51,511 nucleotides of DNA from Cytophagales bacterium (GTDB taxonomy: Bacteria > Bacteroidota > Bacteroidia > Cytophagales > Cyclobacteriaceae): assembly GCA_022360055.1 (NCBI GenBank), contig JAKSDO010000044.1:1-51511 (forward strand). Reading direction: 5' to 3'. The number at the start of each line of letters is the position of its first letter. Positions within the stretch are counted from its first letter, which is position 1. A program made the translations under genes and the position numbers. Below are positions 7,736-15,068 of the stretch, one piece after another. A model generated the notes under the pieces. That model saw only the letters and a program-made list of their open reading frames with translations. It was not told the DNA's origin and did no database searches.

Positions 7736-10078
7736 TTATTCGGTTCCTTCTTTTGTTTCCGCATCGGCGTCTTCTTCCTTTTTGGCACTTGGAGCTGCCT
7801 TTTTCACCGGCTTGGCCTCAGCCTTTTCTTCCTCAGCCTCTTCGGCTTTCTCAGCTTTTGCTTCCTCGACAACAGGTTCAATAACCTTTTCTTCTGCGAC
7901 AGGTGTGTCAGCTTTTTCTTCCGTGACAGCTTCTTCCTGCTCCTTAGCTACCGGTTTTTCGGCTTTCTCCACGACTTTTGCAGCAGGTTGCTCTTTTTTT
8001 GCATCCGCCTTTGGGGTTTCTTCCTTGCCTGGGCTTGCTTTTGCAGAAGCTTTTTTACTGCCCTCCATTTGCTCCTTCAGAGCAGAGAGCGCTTCCAGAT
8101 CTCCAAGTGTGTCTCTTTCAACCTCCTTGTTGATTTTTGAGAGTGCACTTCGCTGGCCTCCCGATTTTTTCTTTTGGGGCCTTGATTTTTCTTCCGTATG
8201 AGTAGCCGTATGAGAAAGTACGATTCTCTTTTCATCCTTGGAAAATTCAGTCACTTTAAAATCAAGCGTTTCTCCGGCATTTGCGGTACTTCCTTCTTCC
8301 TTTACAAGGTTTTTGGTCGTAGCAAACCCTTCGATTCCATAGGGAAGCTCAAGCACTGCTCCTTTATCGTTTTTGCTGAGGATCGTGCATTTATGTACGG
8401 ATCCTCTCGTAAATACGGTCTCGAAGGTATCCCACGGATTTTCTTCAAGCTGCTTATGGCCAAGCGCGAGCCTGCGGTTCTCCACATCCAATTCAAGTAC
8501 CTGGACTTCAAGCTCTTCGCTGACTTTAACAAATTCGGAAGGATGTTTGATCTTCTTGGTCCAGCTCAGGTCGGATACGTGAACCAATCCGTCAATTCCC
8601 TCTTCAAGCTCGATGAATAACCCGAAGTTGGTAAGATTTCGTACAATACCCGTATGTTTTGTTCCAACGGCATACTTGGTAAGTACATCCTGCTTGGTCC
8701 AAGGATCCTCGGTAAGCTGTTTGATGCCAAGAGACATCTTTCGCTCATCCCTGTCAAGGGTGAGTACTACTGCTTCCAATTCGTCGCCAATATTTATGAA
8801 ATCGGATGGATTCCGGAGGTGTTGCGACCAGGACATTTCGGATACGTGAATAAGTCCTTCCACGCCGGCCATGATTTCCAGGAATGCGCCGTAATCCGCA
8901 ACATTTACAATTTTCCCTTTTACCCTGGAGCCAACCTCTATACTTTCGTCCAGCGCATCCCACGGATGAGCGGTAAGCTGCTTCATGCCAAGAGAAATTC
9001 GCTTCTTTTCATCATCGAAATCGAGTACGACGACATTAACTTTTTCATCGAGCTTAAGTACTTCTTCCGGGTGATTGATGCGCCCCCAAGAGATATCGGT
9101 AATGTGCAACAAGCCGTCGACACCTCCAAGGTCAATAAATACGCCGAAGTTGGTCATGTTTTTAATGACGCCCTCGAGTACCTGACCCTTTTCGAGGTTT
9201 TCAAGAATCTCAGCTTTTTGTTTTTCAAGGTCTTTTTCGATGAGGACTTTGTGCGAAACGACGACATTGTCGTTGGCATAGTTGATCTTAACGACCTTGA
9301 CCTCCATTTTCTTGTTGACGAATACATCAAAGTCGCGTATTGGTTTTACGTCAATTTGAGATCCAGGAAGGAATGCTTCTACGCCAAAGATATCCACGAT
9401 CAGACCTCCCTTGGTTCTTCTCTTTACAAATCCGTCAATGACCTTGTCATCTTCAAAGGATTCTTGAATATTTTTCCATGCCTGAACAATTTTGGCCTTT
9501 CTTCTTGAAAGGATCAATTGTCCTTGCGTGTTTTCCTGCTCTTCAAGGTATACCTCAACTTTATCGCCGATTTTCAGGTCGGGCATATCTCTGAATTCAT
9601 TCAACGGAACCAATCCATCCGATTTGAAGCCTATATTGAGAATTACATCTCGATCGGTAATGCCGACAACAAGACCTTCCACAACCTCTTTTTCATTTAC
9701 GGTCGTTAAAGTGCCTTCGATTAAGGCTTCAAGCCTTTTTCTTTCTTCCTCGGAATAGTCTTCCCCAAAGCTTTTCGAGTCTAACTCATCCCAGTCAAAA
9801 TCATCGGTCGTCTTTACTTCCTTCTGAGCCTTTCCTTTTTTCTCGGCTTCCGGTTTTTCTTCCACTTCTTCTTTTTCCTCTACAGGGCCTTCCTCCGCTA
9901 TTGGTTCTGTGGTTTCTTCGGTGACAGGAGCTGTGTCTTTAGCTTCTTCCACTGCGGGAGATTCCTCTGTTTCAGCATTTTCCTCCTTTTTTACTTCTTC
10001 CTGTACTTCAGGAGTTTCCTCTGCTTTTGCCTCAACCTGAGGTTCTTCCTTTTTAATCTCTTCTTTTAAATTACTCAT
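7736..10078 (-). CDS. rpsA: 30S ribosomal protein S1 with long acidic tails
   Basis: S1 brings mRNA to the 30S subunit. This 780-residue product has six S1 (OB-fold) domains between about residues 125 and 630, recognisable by repeats such as GVIKNMTNFGVFIDLGGVDG, HITDISWGRINHPEE and KRISLGMKQL. Domains 1-2 are the degenerate ribosome-docking pair; domains 3-5 carry the F-G-F/L-I/L-E RNA-binding surfaces. Two features are unusual: an N-terminal extension of about 120 residues made of Glu, Lys, Ala, Pro and Thr, and a similar C-terminal tail of about 150 residues. Together they make it about 40% longer than E. coli S1 (557 residues). The gene is monocistronic with its own promoter, a hairpin leader and a strong terminator. 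A 284-residue frame on the opposite strand (8654-9508) is an antisense shadow. Confidence 0.96.
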   Translation of the reverse strand: MSNLKEEIKKEEPQVEAKAEETPEVQEEVKKEENAETEESPAVEEAKDTAPVTEETTEPIAEEGPVEEKEEVEEKPEAEKKGKAQKEVKTTDDFDWDELDSKSFGEDYSEEERKRLEALIEGTLTTVNEKEVVEGLVVGITDRDVILNIGFKSDGLVPLNEFRDMPDLKIGDKVEVYLEEQENTQGQLILSRRKAKIVQAWKNIQESFEDDKVIDGFVKRRTKGGLIVDIFGVEAFLPGSQIDVKPIRDFDVFVNKKMEVKVVKINYANDNVVVSHKVLIEKDLEKQKAEILENLEKGQVLEGVIKNMTNFGVFIDLGGVDGLLHITDISWGRINHPEEVLKLDEKVNVVVLDFDDEKKRISLGMKQLTAHPWDALDESIEVGSRVKGKIVNVADYGAFLEIMAGVEGLIHVSEMSWSQHLRNPSDFINIGDELEAVVLTLDRDERKMSLGIKQLTEDPWTKQDVLTKYAVGTKHTGIVRNLTNFGLFIELEEGIDGLVHVSDLSWTKKIKHPSEFVKVSEELEVQVLELDVENRRLALGHKQLEENPWDTFETVFTRGSVHKCTILSKNDKGAVLELPYGIEGFATTKNLVKEEGSTANAGETLDFKVTEFSKDEKRIVLSHTATHTEEKSRPQKKKSGGQRSALSKINKEVERDTLGDLEALSALKEQMEGSKKASAKASPGKEETPKADAKKEQPAAKVVEKAEKPVAKEQEEAVTEEKADTPVAEEKVIEPVVEEAKAEKAEEAEEEKAEAKPVKKAAPSAKKEEDADAETKEGTE

Positions 10079-10146
10079 ATTTTCCCCTTATCGATACACA
10101 TCATTCATCGGGGATGGAATGATGATTTTAAAATGATTAAACAACA

Positions 10147-10182
10147 ATTCCGGACTGATCCGGAATCCGTTCACTCAAACGG
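10147..10182 (-). promoter_or_regulatory. Hairpin leader of rpsA
   Basis: Two back-to-back hairpins lie in the presumed 5' UTR. One has an 8-bp stem (ATTCCGGA at 10147-10154 with TCCGGAAT at 10159-10166, 4-nt loop). The other has a 5-bp stem (CCGTT at 10167-10171 with AACGG at 10178-10182). They follow the -7 box at once and leave about 70 nt of unstructured A-rich leader before the ATG at 10078. By analogy with autogenously controlled S1 in other bacteria this may be a translational operator; that is inference. Confidence 0.5.
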
Positions 10183-10186
10183 ACTG

Positions 10187-10213
10187 CAAAGGTAGTAATT
10201 TTATGATAAAATC
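10187..10213 (-). promoter_or_regulatory. Probable rpsA promoter (Bacteroidota type)
   Basis: On the minus strand TACCTTTG (plus 10187-10194) matches the Bacteroidota -7 consensus TAnnTTTG, with a TTG 18 bp upstream as the -33 element. Transcription would begin about 100 nt before the rpsA start codon. Confidence 0.6.
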
Positions 10214-12035
10214 AATTCTGTACATCCGAAATCCTTCCCGACTCATTTGGCCGGTAGGCAGACGGGCCGGGTACGACGAAAAACATATTCATATTTCCTT
10301 TTCCTTTTACATAGGCCGGCTCGCGTTTTAGAAACGCAATATTGTGCTCTTTTACAAACGCTGTCTCCCGGATGAGCCGATAAGTTTCTTCGGAAATATT
10401 TACACGCATAGGTTCGGAATTACTCTCCATTCTGGAGGCGGTATTTATGGTATCGCCAAACACATCGTAGATATATTTTTTTACACCTACGATACCGCCA
10501 ACGACGTTTCCGGAGTGTATGCCGATACGCATTTGCCATTTGAGCTGCGACCTTATATTTCTTTCTTTGATGTATTCGATGATTTCCAGAGATGCCCTCA
10601 ACATCATTTCAGCGTGCCGGTCATTTTTTTGTGGCATGCCGCAGACCGCCAGATAAGCATCTCCAATGGTTTTAATCCTCTCGCAATCATATTTGACCAT
10701 AATCTCATCAAATGCCGTGTAAATATCATTCAGTTCGTTGATGAGTTTCTTGGGTTCTAACTTTGAAGATGCTCTCGTAAACCCTACGATATCGGAAAAG
10801 CAGACACTGACATCCCTGAATTTTTGCGGATCTGACTTGCCGTTTTCTTTAAGATCATTGACAACTTTTATCGGAAGGGTGTTTAGCAGCAATTTTTCAT
10901 TTTTATCCTTTTCGATGGCTATGATCCTGTTTGCCTTTTTCATCTGCATGAAGGAATAGAAAATGATCAGGAAGAATAAAGCGATCATGATCATTCCGCC
11001 TACCAATAAATGTCTTGTCTCTTCAATTTGGGAGGAAAAGTCGGTTTCCGGTACGATTACTCCGATTATAAGTTTGTTATTTTGACTAAGTGCATATTCT
11101 TCGAATCCCACCCACCATCGTTCATTCTCAAAATCAAATGAATAGTTTCTTTCCTCATTTTGCCGGTTTCTAAATTGGTCGACAGCTACATTGAGGAGCG
11201 GCACGCCCAATTCCGGCAGCTTTTTTAAGGTATATTTTGCGCGCGATGAATAATCGTTGAATTTGTCGTCTTTCGGAAGGCCAATCACTTCATAATCCTG
11301 AGAAAGGATAAACACTTTTCCATGTTCCGTAATATCAATGGTGGTTGTGAATTCGGATAAATCGGCAATTAATACGTCGAAACCGATTACGTATTCCTCT
11401 CCGCCCGAATTGTCTTTCCACCTGGCGGAGGCAGTGATCCCGGGTTGTTTGGTTGTAAAAAATGTATAGGGCGACGTCCAGTTGAACGACGAATTGTCGT
11501 CGCTATTTACGGCAAGCTTAAACCACGGCCGCATTCTGGGATCATATTTTTCGGTCTGCCGATTTTTGCCGATCAATTCATCTTCGCCGAAAGGGTTTTC
11601 GTCCCAGTGATAATTAATTGGATTTTCCTCTTTACTTCCTTTGATCGTAATTCGGGTTGTCCAGGAGCTGTCGTTTTTTAAAAGCATGTATTCGTCTCCT
11701 GTGGTATTTGCAATCATCAAAGATGAAACGGACGGGGCGTTTTTTAATAAGGGAATAAATATTTCATTGAGCTGTCGTTGATCGTCAAAGTCTTTGAACA
11801 AGCCTTTCCTGCCCTGTTCCCTGATGGTCGCCAATTCCTGGTGGATGGGTTCAAAAATATTGGAAAGCTCCCGTTCGGTAAGATCAAGCCGGTCCTGAAT
11901 CATCACCCGGGTCATATTTTGAACCGTGGAGGAAAGATTTTTAAACATGACCATAAGGGTTGCCATGGCAGCGATCAGCAGCAATACAATCAGGTTGCCG
12001 ATCAAAAGATTAAAAAAGCTTTCAAAATTTTTCAC
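10212..12035 (-). CDS. Membrane adenylate cyclase (class III) with a periplasmic Cache-type sensor
   Basis: The 607-residue protein has an N-terminal transmembrane helix (about 8-31), a periplasmic region of about 310 residues with double-Cache features (DPRMRPWFKLA around 165-175), a second helix (about 343-365), and a class III nucleotide cyclase domain (about 405-585). The metal aspartates are D415 (FSDIVGFT) and D459 (TIGDAYLA). K455 and D524 are the adenine-selecting pair, and N531 and R535 the transition-state residues. It is therefore expected to make cAMP in response to an extracytoplasmic ligand. There is no clear HAMP domain; a short helix joins the membrane to the catalytic part. 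Ligand unknown. It lies between rpsA and the ABC/TolC operon on the same strand, with separate spacing. Confidence 0.88.
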   Translation of the reverse strand: MKNFESFFNLLIGNLIVLLLIAAMATLMVMFKNLSSTVQNMTRVMIQDRLDLTERELSNIFEPIHQELATIREQGRKGLFKDFDDQRQLNEIFIPLLKNAPSVSSLMIANTTGDEYMLLKNDSSWTTRITIKGSKEENPINYHWDENPFGEDELIGKNRQTEKYDPRMRPWFKLAVNSDDNSSFNWTSPYTFFTTKQPGITASARWKDNSGGEEYVIGFDVLIADLSEFTTTIDITEHGKVFILSQDYEVIGLPKDDKFNDYSSRAKYTLKKLPELGVPLLNVAVDQFRNRQNEERNYSFDFENERWWVGFEEYALSQNNKLIIGVIVPETDFSSQIEETRHLLVGGMIMIALFFLIIFYSFMQMKKANRIIAIEKDKNEKLLLNTLPIKVVNDLKENGKSDPQKFRDVSVCFSDIVGFTRASSKLEPKKLINELNDIYTAFDEIMVKYDCERIKTIGDAYLAVCGMPQKNDRHAEMMLRASLEIIEYIKERNIRSQLKWQMRIGIHSGNVVGGIVGVKKYIYDVFGDTINTASRMESNSEPMRVNISEETYRLIRETAFVKEHNIAFLKREPAYVKGKGNMNMFFVVPGPSAYRPNESGRISDVQN

Positions 12036-12426
12036 CCGGACAGTGTCGTTGTTTTGCGAATTAAAAATAAAGGTTTGGCACCCAAAAATAAAATGTCGGG
12101 TGCTTTAGTCCGGAGACATTCGATTTTTTCGCCTTCTCCGGCTTATACGAAGGAAACTCCGAGCACTCCCAATGAGTAGGAATGCTCCCTGAGTGACTCG
12201 GACTGAGATGCCCCCGCATGGTCCCTCAGGTAGGTACGGCAAACCCACTCGAAGTAAGCGAGACGAAATGACGCGGTGAAAAGCTAAAGGTTGCCAATTG
12301 CAACAAAGTGAAGCCCGCCCTACGACCGTCCGGTCTGTCTTGATCAGATGTCCGGACCATCGGGATTCGGGAATGATAGAGCTGCGATATGTATATTTCA
12401 AGCCCGATGCGGAAGTGGCTGATTCT
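12036..12426. other. Intergenic region with repeat-like sequence
   Basis: About 390 bases hold no convincing gene. The middle has several short inverted pieces around ACTCCGAG and GACTCGGA. A minus-strand GTCATTTCGTCTCGCT motif (about 12,255-12,280) resembles the repeat remnant at the start of the window. This is probably repetitive filler between the cyclase gene and the TolC-type gene. Confidence 0.4.
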
Positions 12427-13758
12427 TTACGGGGAAGGAATAGACAAGGCCCCCGTATAATAGTCCATGATTACTTTCTGGAAGAGCAGATTAAGCCTGG
12501 CCTGCGCGTGGCCGGAAGCTGCCGTGACATAGTTGTTGTTGGCATTTGTCAGTTCAATCAAGCTGCCCACTCCGAGATTGTATTTCTCTTGCTGTACTTT
12601 TAGCGCCATATCCGCTGCTTCTTGTTGAGCGATGCTTACTTCGTAGGCTGCGCGGACATCCATAAAATTCTGATAGGCATTCCTCACATCATTCAATATC
12701 GTTTTTTTCAAATTCTCGGTATTGATCTTCGAATTTTCGGAGTTCACCTTTCGCATTACATATTCTGTTTTATTCCTGAGGCCATTGTATATGGGGATTC
12801 TCAGAGATAAACCGTACTCGGTTCGCTTATTGTCGACGGTTAATTGATCCTGAATATCCCGGACGGATTGATCGTTGAATCTGGTGCTCAAATTGTAATA
12901 TGCACCCAGGCTCGGGGAAAAATTAGCTTTTGAGACAGAAACCGCTTTTTCCATGACCACTTCCGTAGACTCGAATTGTTTTAGATCCGGTCTGTTGGCC
13001 AGTGAAACATCGTAGAGCTCATCGAGGTCCAGTTGAAGGAATCGGATTTCATTCAAATCCCAGCCCGGATTGCTCACGGATATTTCCACCGTAGGATCCA
13101 GTTGTAGCGTAATGGCGAGATTTGATTTGAAATTGCTCAGGTTATTTTTGGCCTGGAGCAGAAGGAGCTCTCTGTTTTTTACTACGGCGAGTTGATCGTA
13201 AAGGTCAGATCTTGGCCGGTTGCCCGCCTCAACCATTGCTTCAATCTGCGTATGAAGGAGCTTTTGCGTTTTTAAATTATCTTCGGCAATTTCGAGCAAT
13301 TCCGTAGCCAGCAATACGGAGAGATATTGATCGGAAAGTGTAAAAATCACTTCCTGGGCAGTTCGATCGATCATATAATTCTGAGCTTCGAAATTCGCGT
13401 TTCTCAACTTAATCATATTCATCTGTTGAAATCCGCTGAATACATTAAGGTTTGCGCTTAATCCGCCGTACATATTTTTGCTGGTAGTATTTATTGTTCT
13501 TGCTTCCTGTTCGATAAAGGTATTTCCACTTGCCCGCCAACCGTTGATGTTTGCATTTATCGTGGGAGCCACTTCTCCCCGGCTTTGATCCCGCTGAGCT
13601 TTTACCAGTTTCAGATCATTTTTCTGAGTTCTCAAGGATACATTCTGAGCAAGGGCAATTTTTACCGCCTCATCATAACTCAGATCCAGGTCTTGCGCAC
13701 CGGCAGGTCGGTTAATTATGCTGAACAGTATAAGTAAGATCAAAAAAGGATTTCTCAT
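12427..13758 (-). CDS. TolC-family outer-membrane channel
   Basis: The 443-residue protein has a signal peptide (to about residue 21, PAGAQ) and the two-fold repeated helical-barrel pattern of outer-membrane efflux proteins: DLSYDEAVKIALAQN at the mature N-terminus, ANRPDLKQFES at the start of the second repeat, and long amphipathic helices with ALKVQQEKYNLGVGSLIELT near the C-terminus. It would form the trans-periplasmic exit duct of an efflux or secretion pump. It follows the ABC ATPase gene by 22 bp, so the two form an operon. No permease or adaptor gene is in this operon, so its inner-membrane partner must be encoded elsewhere. Confidence 0.9.
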   Translation of the reverse strand: MRNPFLILLILFSIINRPAGAQDLDLSYDEAVKIALAQNVSLRTQKNDLKLVKAQRDQSRGEVAPTINANINGWRASGNTFIEQEARTINTTSKNMYGGLSANLNVFSGFQQMNMIKLRNANFEAQNYMIDRTAQEVIFTLSDQYLSVLLATELLEIAEDNLKTQKLLHTQIEAMVEAGNRPRSDLYDQLAVVKNRELLLLQAKNNLSNFKSNLAITLQLDPTVEISVSNPGWDLNEIRFLQLDLDELYDVSLANRPDLKQFESTEVVMEKAVSVSKANFSPSLGAYYNLSTRFNDQSVRDIQDQLTVDNKRTEYGLSLRIPIYNGLRNKTEYVMRKVNSENSKINTENLKKTILNDVRNAYQNFMDVRAAYEVSIAQQEAADMALKVQQEKYNLGVGSLIELTNANNNYVTAASGHAQARLNLLFQKVIMDYYTGALSIPSP

Positions 13759-13780
13759 AATAAAAATAATTTCTCAATAG

Positions 13781-14470
13781 CTACGCTTCGATCCGTTCTG
13801 CTTTTGTATCGCTTCTCACAATACCGTCCACAAGACGAATTATTCGATCTCCATACTGCGCATTTTTCTCCGAATGAGTAACCTGTATAATTGTCATGCC
13901 TTCTTCATTGAGCTTTCTGAAGAGCTGCATGATTTCATCGCCCTGTTCGGAGTGTAAATTGCCGGTAGGCTCGTCGGCCAGAAGTAACTTTGGTTTGCCA
14001 ACAATCGCTCTCGCCACTCCAACCAATTGTTGCTGTCCTCCCGAGAGCTGGTCCGGAAACAGATCTTTTTTTGCCACGATCTGGAATCGATCGAGCATTT
14101 CGGCGACCATGCTTTTTCTTTCCTTAGATTTAATCCCTTTATATAACAGGGGGGTCTCTATGTTTTCGTATACCGTCAGCTCGTCGATAAGGTGATAAGC
14201 TTGAAATACAAATCCGATATGATGCTTATGAATTTCAGACTTTTTGCGTTCCCGAAGTTTATGAACAGGTTCGTCCAGGAAAAAATACTCGCCTGCTGAA
14301 GGTTCATCGAGCAGGCCGACTATATTTAAGATAGTGGACTTTCCTGCCCCGCTCGGCCCCATTATTGTCACGAATTCGCCTTGCTCTACGTCGAGCGATA
14401 CATCCTTAAGTACAAAGGATCGCTGGTACTTATTTTCATAATACTTATCGATATTTCGGAATTTTATCAT
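13781..14470 (-). CDS. LolD/MacB-type ABC transporter ATP-binding protein
   Basis: The 229-residue ATPase shows Walker A (GPSGAGKST), a Q-loop (GFVFQAYHLIDELT), a signature motif (LSGGQQQLVGVARA, where the usual R and A are replaced by L and G), Walker B (LLLADEPTGNL) and the switch His (QVTHSE). Its length and the family-typical GEYFFLDEPV segment place it with the MacB/LolD/FtsE group, which powers mechanotransmission-type exporters. It is first in a two-gene operon with a TolC-type channel. The upstream region carries a sigma-54-like promoter and a distal palindrome, suggesting stress- or signal-dependent expression. An AAGGAGG stretch lies 26 nt before the ATG, further than usual, with a small AT-rich hairpin between them. 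Confidence 0.9.
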   Translation of the reverse strand: MIKFRNIDKYYENKYQRSFVLKDVSLDVEQGEFVTIMGPSGAGKSTILNIVGLLDEPSAGEYFFLDEPVHKLRERKKSEIHKHHIGFVFQAYHLIDELTVYENIETPLLYKGIKSKERKSMVAEMLDRFQIVAKKDLFPDQLSGGQQQLVGVARAIVGKPKLLLADEPTGNLHSEQGDEIMQLFRKLNEEGMTIIQVTHSEKNAQYGDRIIRLVDGIVRSDTKAERIEA

Positions 14471-14502
14471 AGCAATCAGATTAAAAAGATTTAATCCTCC
14501 TT

Positions 14503-14519
14503 AGCCAAGAAGCATGCCA
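14503..14519 (-). promoter_or_regulatory. Sigma-54-like promoter of the ABC/TolC operon
   Basis: On the minus strand TGGCATG-N4-TTGGCT resembles the sigma-54 consensus TGGCACG-N4-TTGCW. The -24 GG is present and the -12 GC is replaced by GG. It lies 33-49 bp before the ATPase start codon. Combined with the palindrome about 85 bp further upstream it is a credible enhancer-dependent promoter. Confidence 0.5.
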
Positions 14520-14600
14520 AAAAAAATGTACTCACTATAGCAATTTTGAAGGTTTCCCTATAAAAAATGGCGTAGAGTTATGTTCGTTTACGACAAAGAG

Positions 14601-14618
14601 GTGTCTGAAATCGGACAC
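14601..14618 (-). promoter_or_regulatory. Palindromic enhancer-like site
   Basis: GTGTCTGAAATCGGACAC is an 18-bp near-perfect palindrome with one mismatched pair. It lies roughly 85 bp upstream of the sigma-54-like promoter, a normal distance for an NtrC-family activator site. It does not have the form of a terminator for either strand. Confidence 0.5.
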
Positions 14619-14651
14619 AAAAAAATTGGTCCTGCTGTTACGCAGGACCAA
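14619..14651 (-). terminator. Rho-independent terminator (distal of two)
   Basis: The stem TTGGTCCTGC (14626-14635) pairs perfectly with GCAGGACCAA (14642-14651), loop 6 nt. It is followed on the minus strand by seven U (plus A-run 14619-14625). It backs up the terminator at 14,704 and insulates the ABC/TolC regulatory region from dnaG transcription. Confidence 0.8.
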
Positions 14652-14699
14652 AATTGCAAGCAGAAAGTTTTTGATTAATTTTAATTGTGGGTGCAATAT

Positions 14700-14731
14700 A
14701 AAAAAAAACAGAGGTAATTACCTCTGTTTTT
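14700..14731 (-). terminator. Rho-independent terminator (proximal of two)
   Basis: A perfect 28-nt palindrome (14704-14731, core ACAGAGGTAATTACCTCTGT) with A/T runs on both sides works as a terminator in either direction. It lies about 40 bp after the stop of the small gene at 14770. Confidence 0.8.
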
Positions 14732-14769
14732 CTAACCTTTTTTTCTAAGTCTAAGCTATTGTGTGTGTA

Positions 14770-14916
14770 TTATTCGATCCAGCGCCTGTTTTTATGCTCG
14801 ACAGGCACCGGAATTGGTTTCAATTTGTTTTGCATAATTATATTTCCAAGCAGGTCAAGCTCCTGATTTACCCTGTCCAAGATCACTAATATCTTTTTTG
14901 CGTGCTCCTTACTCAT
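14770..14916 (-). CDS. Small conserved-looking cytoplasmic protein
   Basis: I take the ATG at 14916, giving 48 residues beginning MSKEHAKKILVILDRVNQEL. An alternative ATG lies at 14943. The frame extends to a TTG at 15018, but that TTG sits inside a TATCTTTG promoter box, so it is unlikely to be translated. The product is a short amphipathic helix followed by a Pro/Val-rich tail (KPIPVPVEHKNRR). It has no signal peptide or known domain. The position, between dnaG and two terminators, suggests a real transcription unit. I do not recognise a function. Confidence 0.5.
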   Translation of the reverse strand: MSKEHAKKILVILDRVNQELDLLGNIIMQNKLKPIPVPVEHKNRRWIE

Positions 14917-15015
14917 GCTTTTCAATTTATGGTTCAATATCATATACTCGATAGCGGGTGAAAAGTTTGGATTTTTGTAAAAAGAATTTTGATTTAAGGT
15001 TTGAACGGCGATAAA

Positions 15016-15023
15016 CAAAGATA
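15016..15023 (-). promoter_or_regulatory. -7 box (TATCTTTG) for the small gene downstream of dnaG
   Basis: The minus-strand TATCTTTG matches TAnnTTTG exactly and lies in the gap between the dnaG stop and the small gene. A good -33 element at the right distance was not evident. It helps to decide the start of the small gene. Confidence 0.4.
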
Positions 15024-15068
15024 ATTGGTAATTTGCAAGCTGAAATAGAACACGATAAATGAGCGGAA

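Noticed and set aside
8654-9508. Long (284-codon) open frame on the plus strand
   Set aside because: It lies fully antisense within rpsA, whose S1 repeats and biased codon use create open frames on the other strand; no motif is recognisable.
14601-14618. Palindrome considered as a third terminator
   Set aside because: On the minus strand the U-run precedes the stem and on the plus strand an A-run follows, so it cannot terminate; an operator is more likely.
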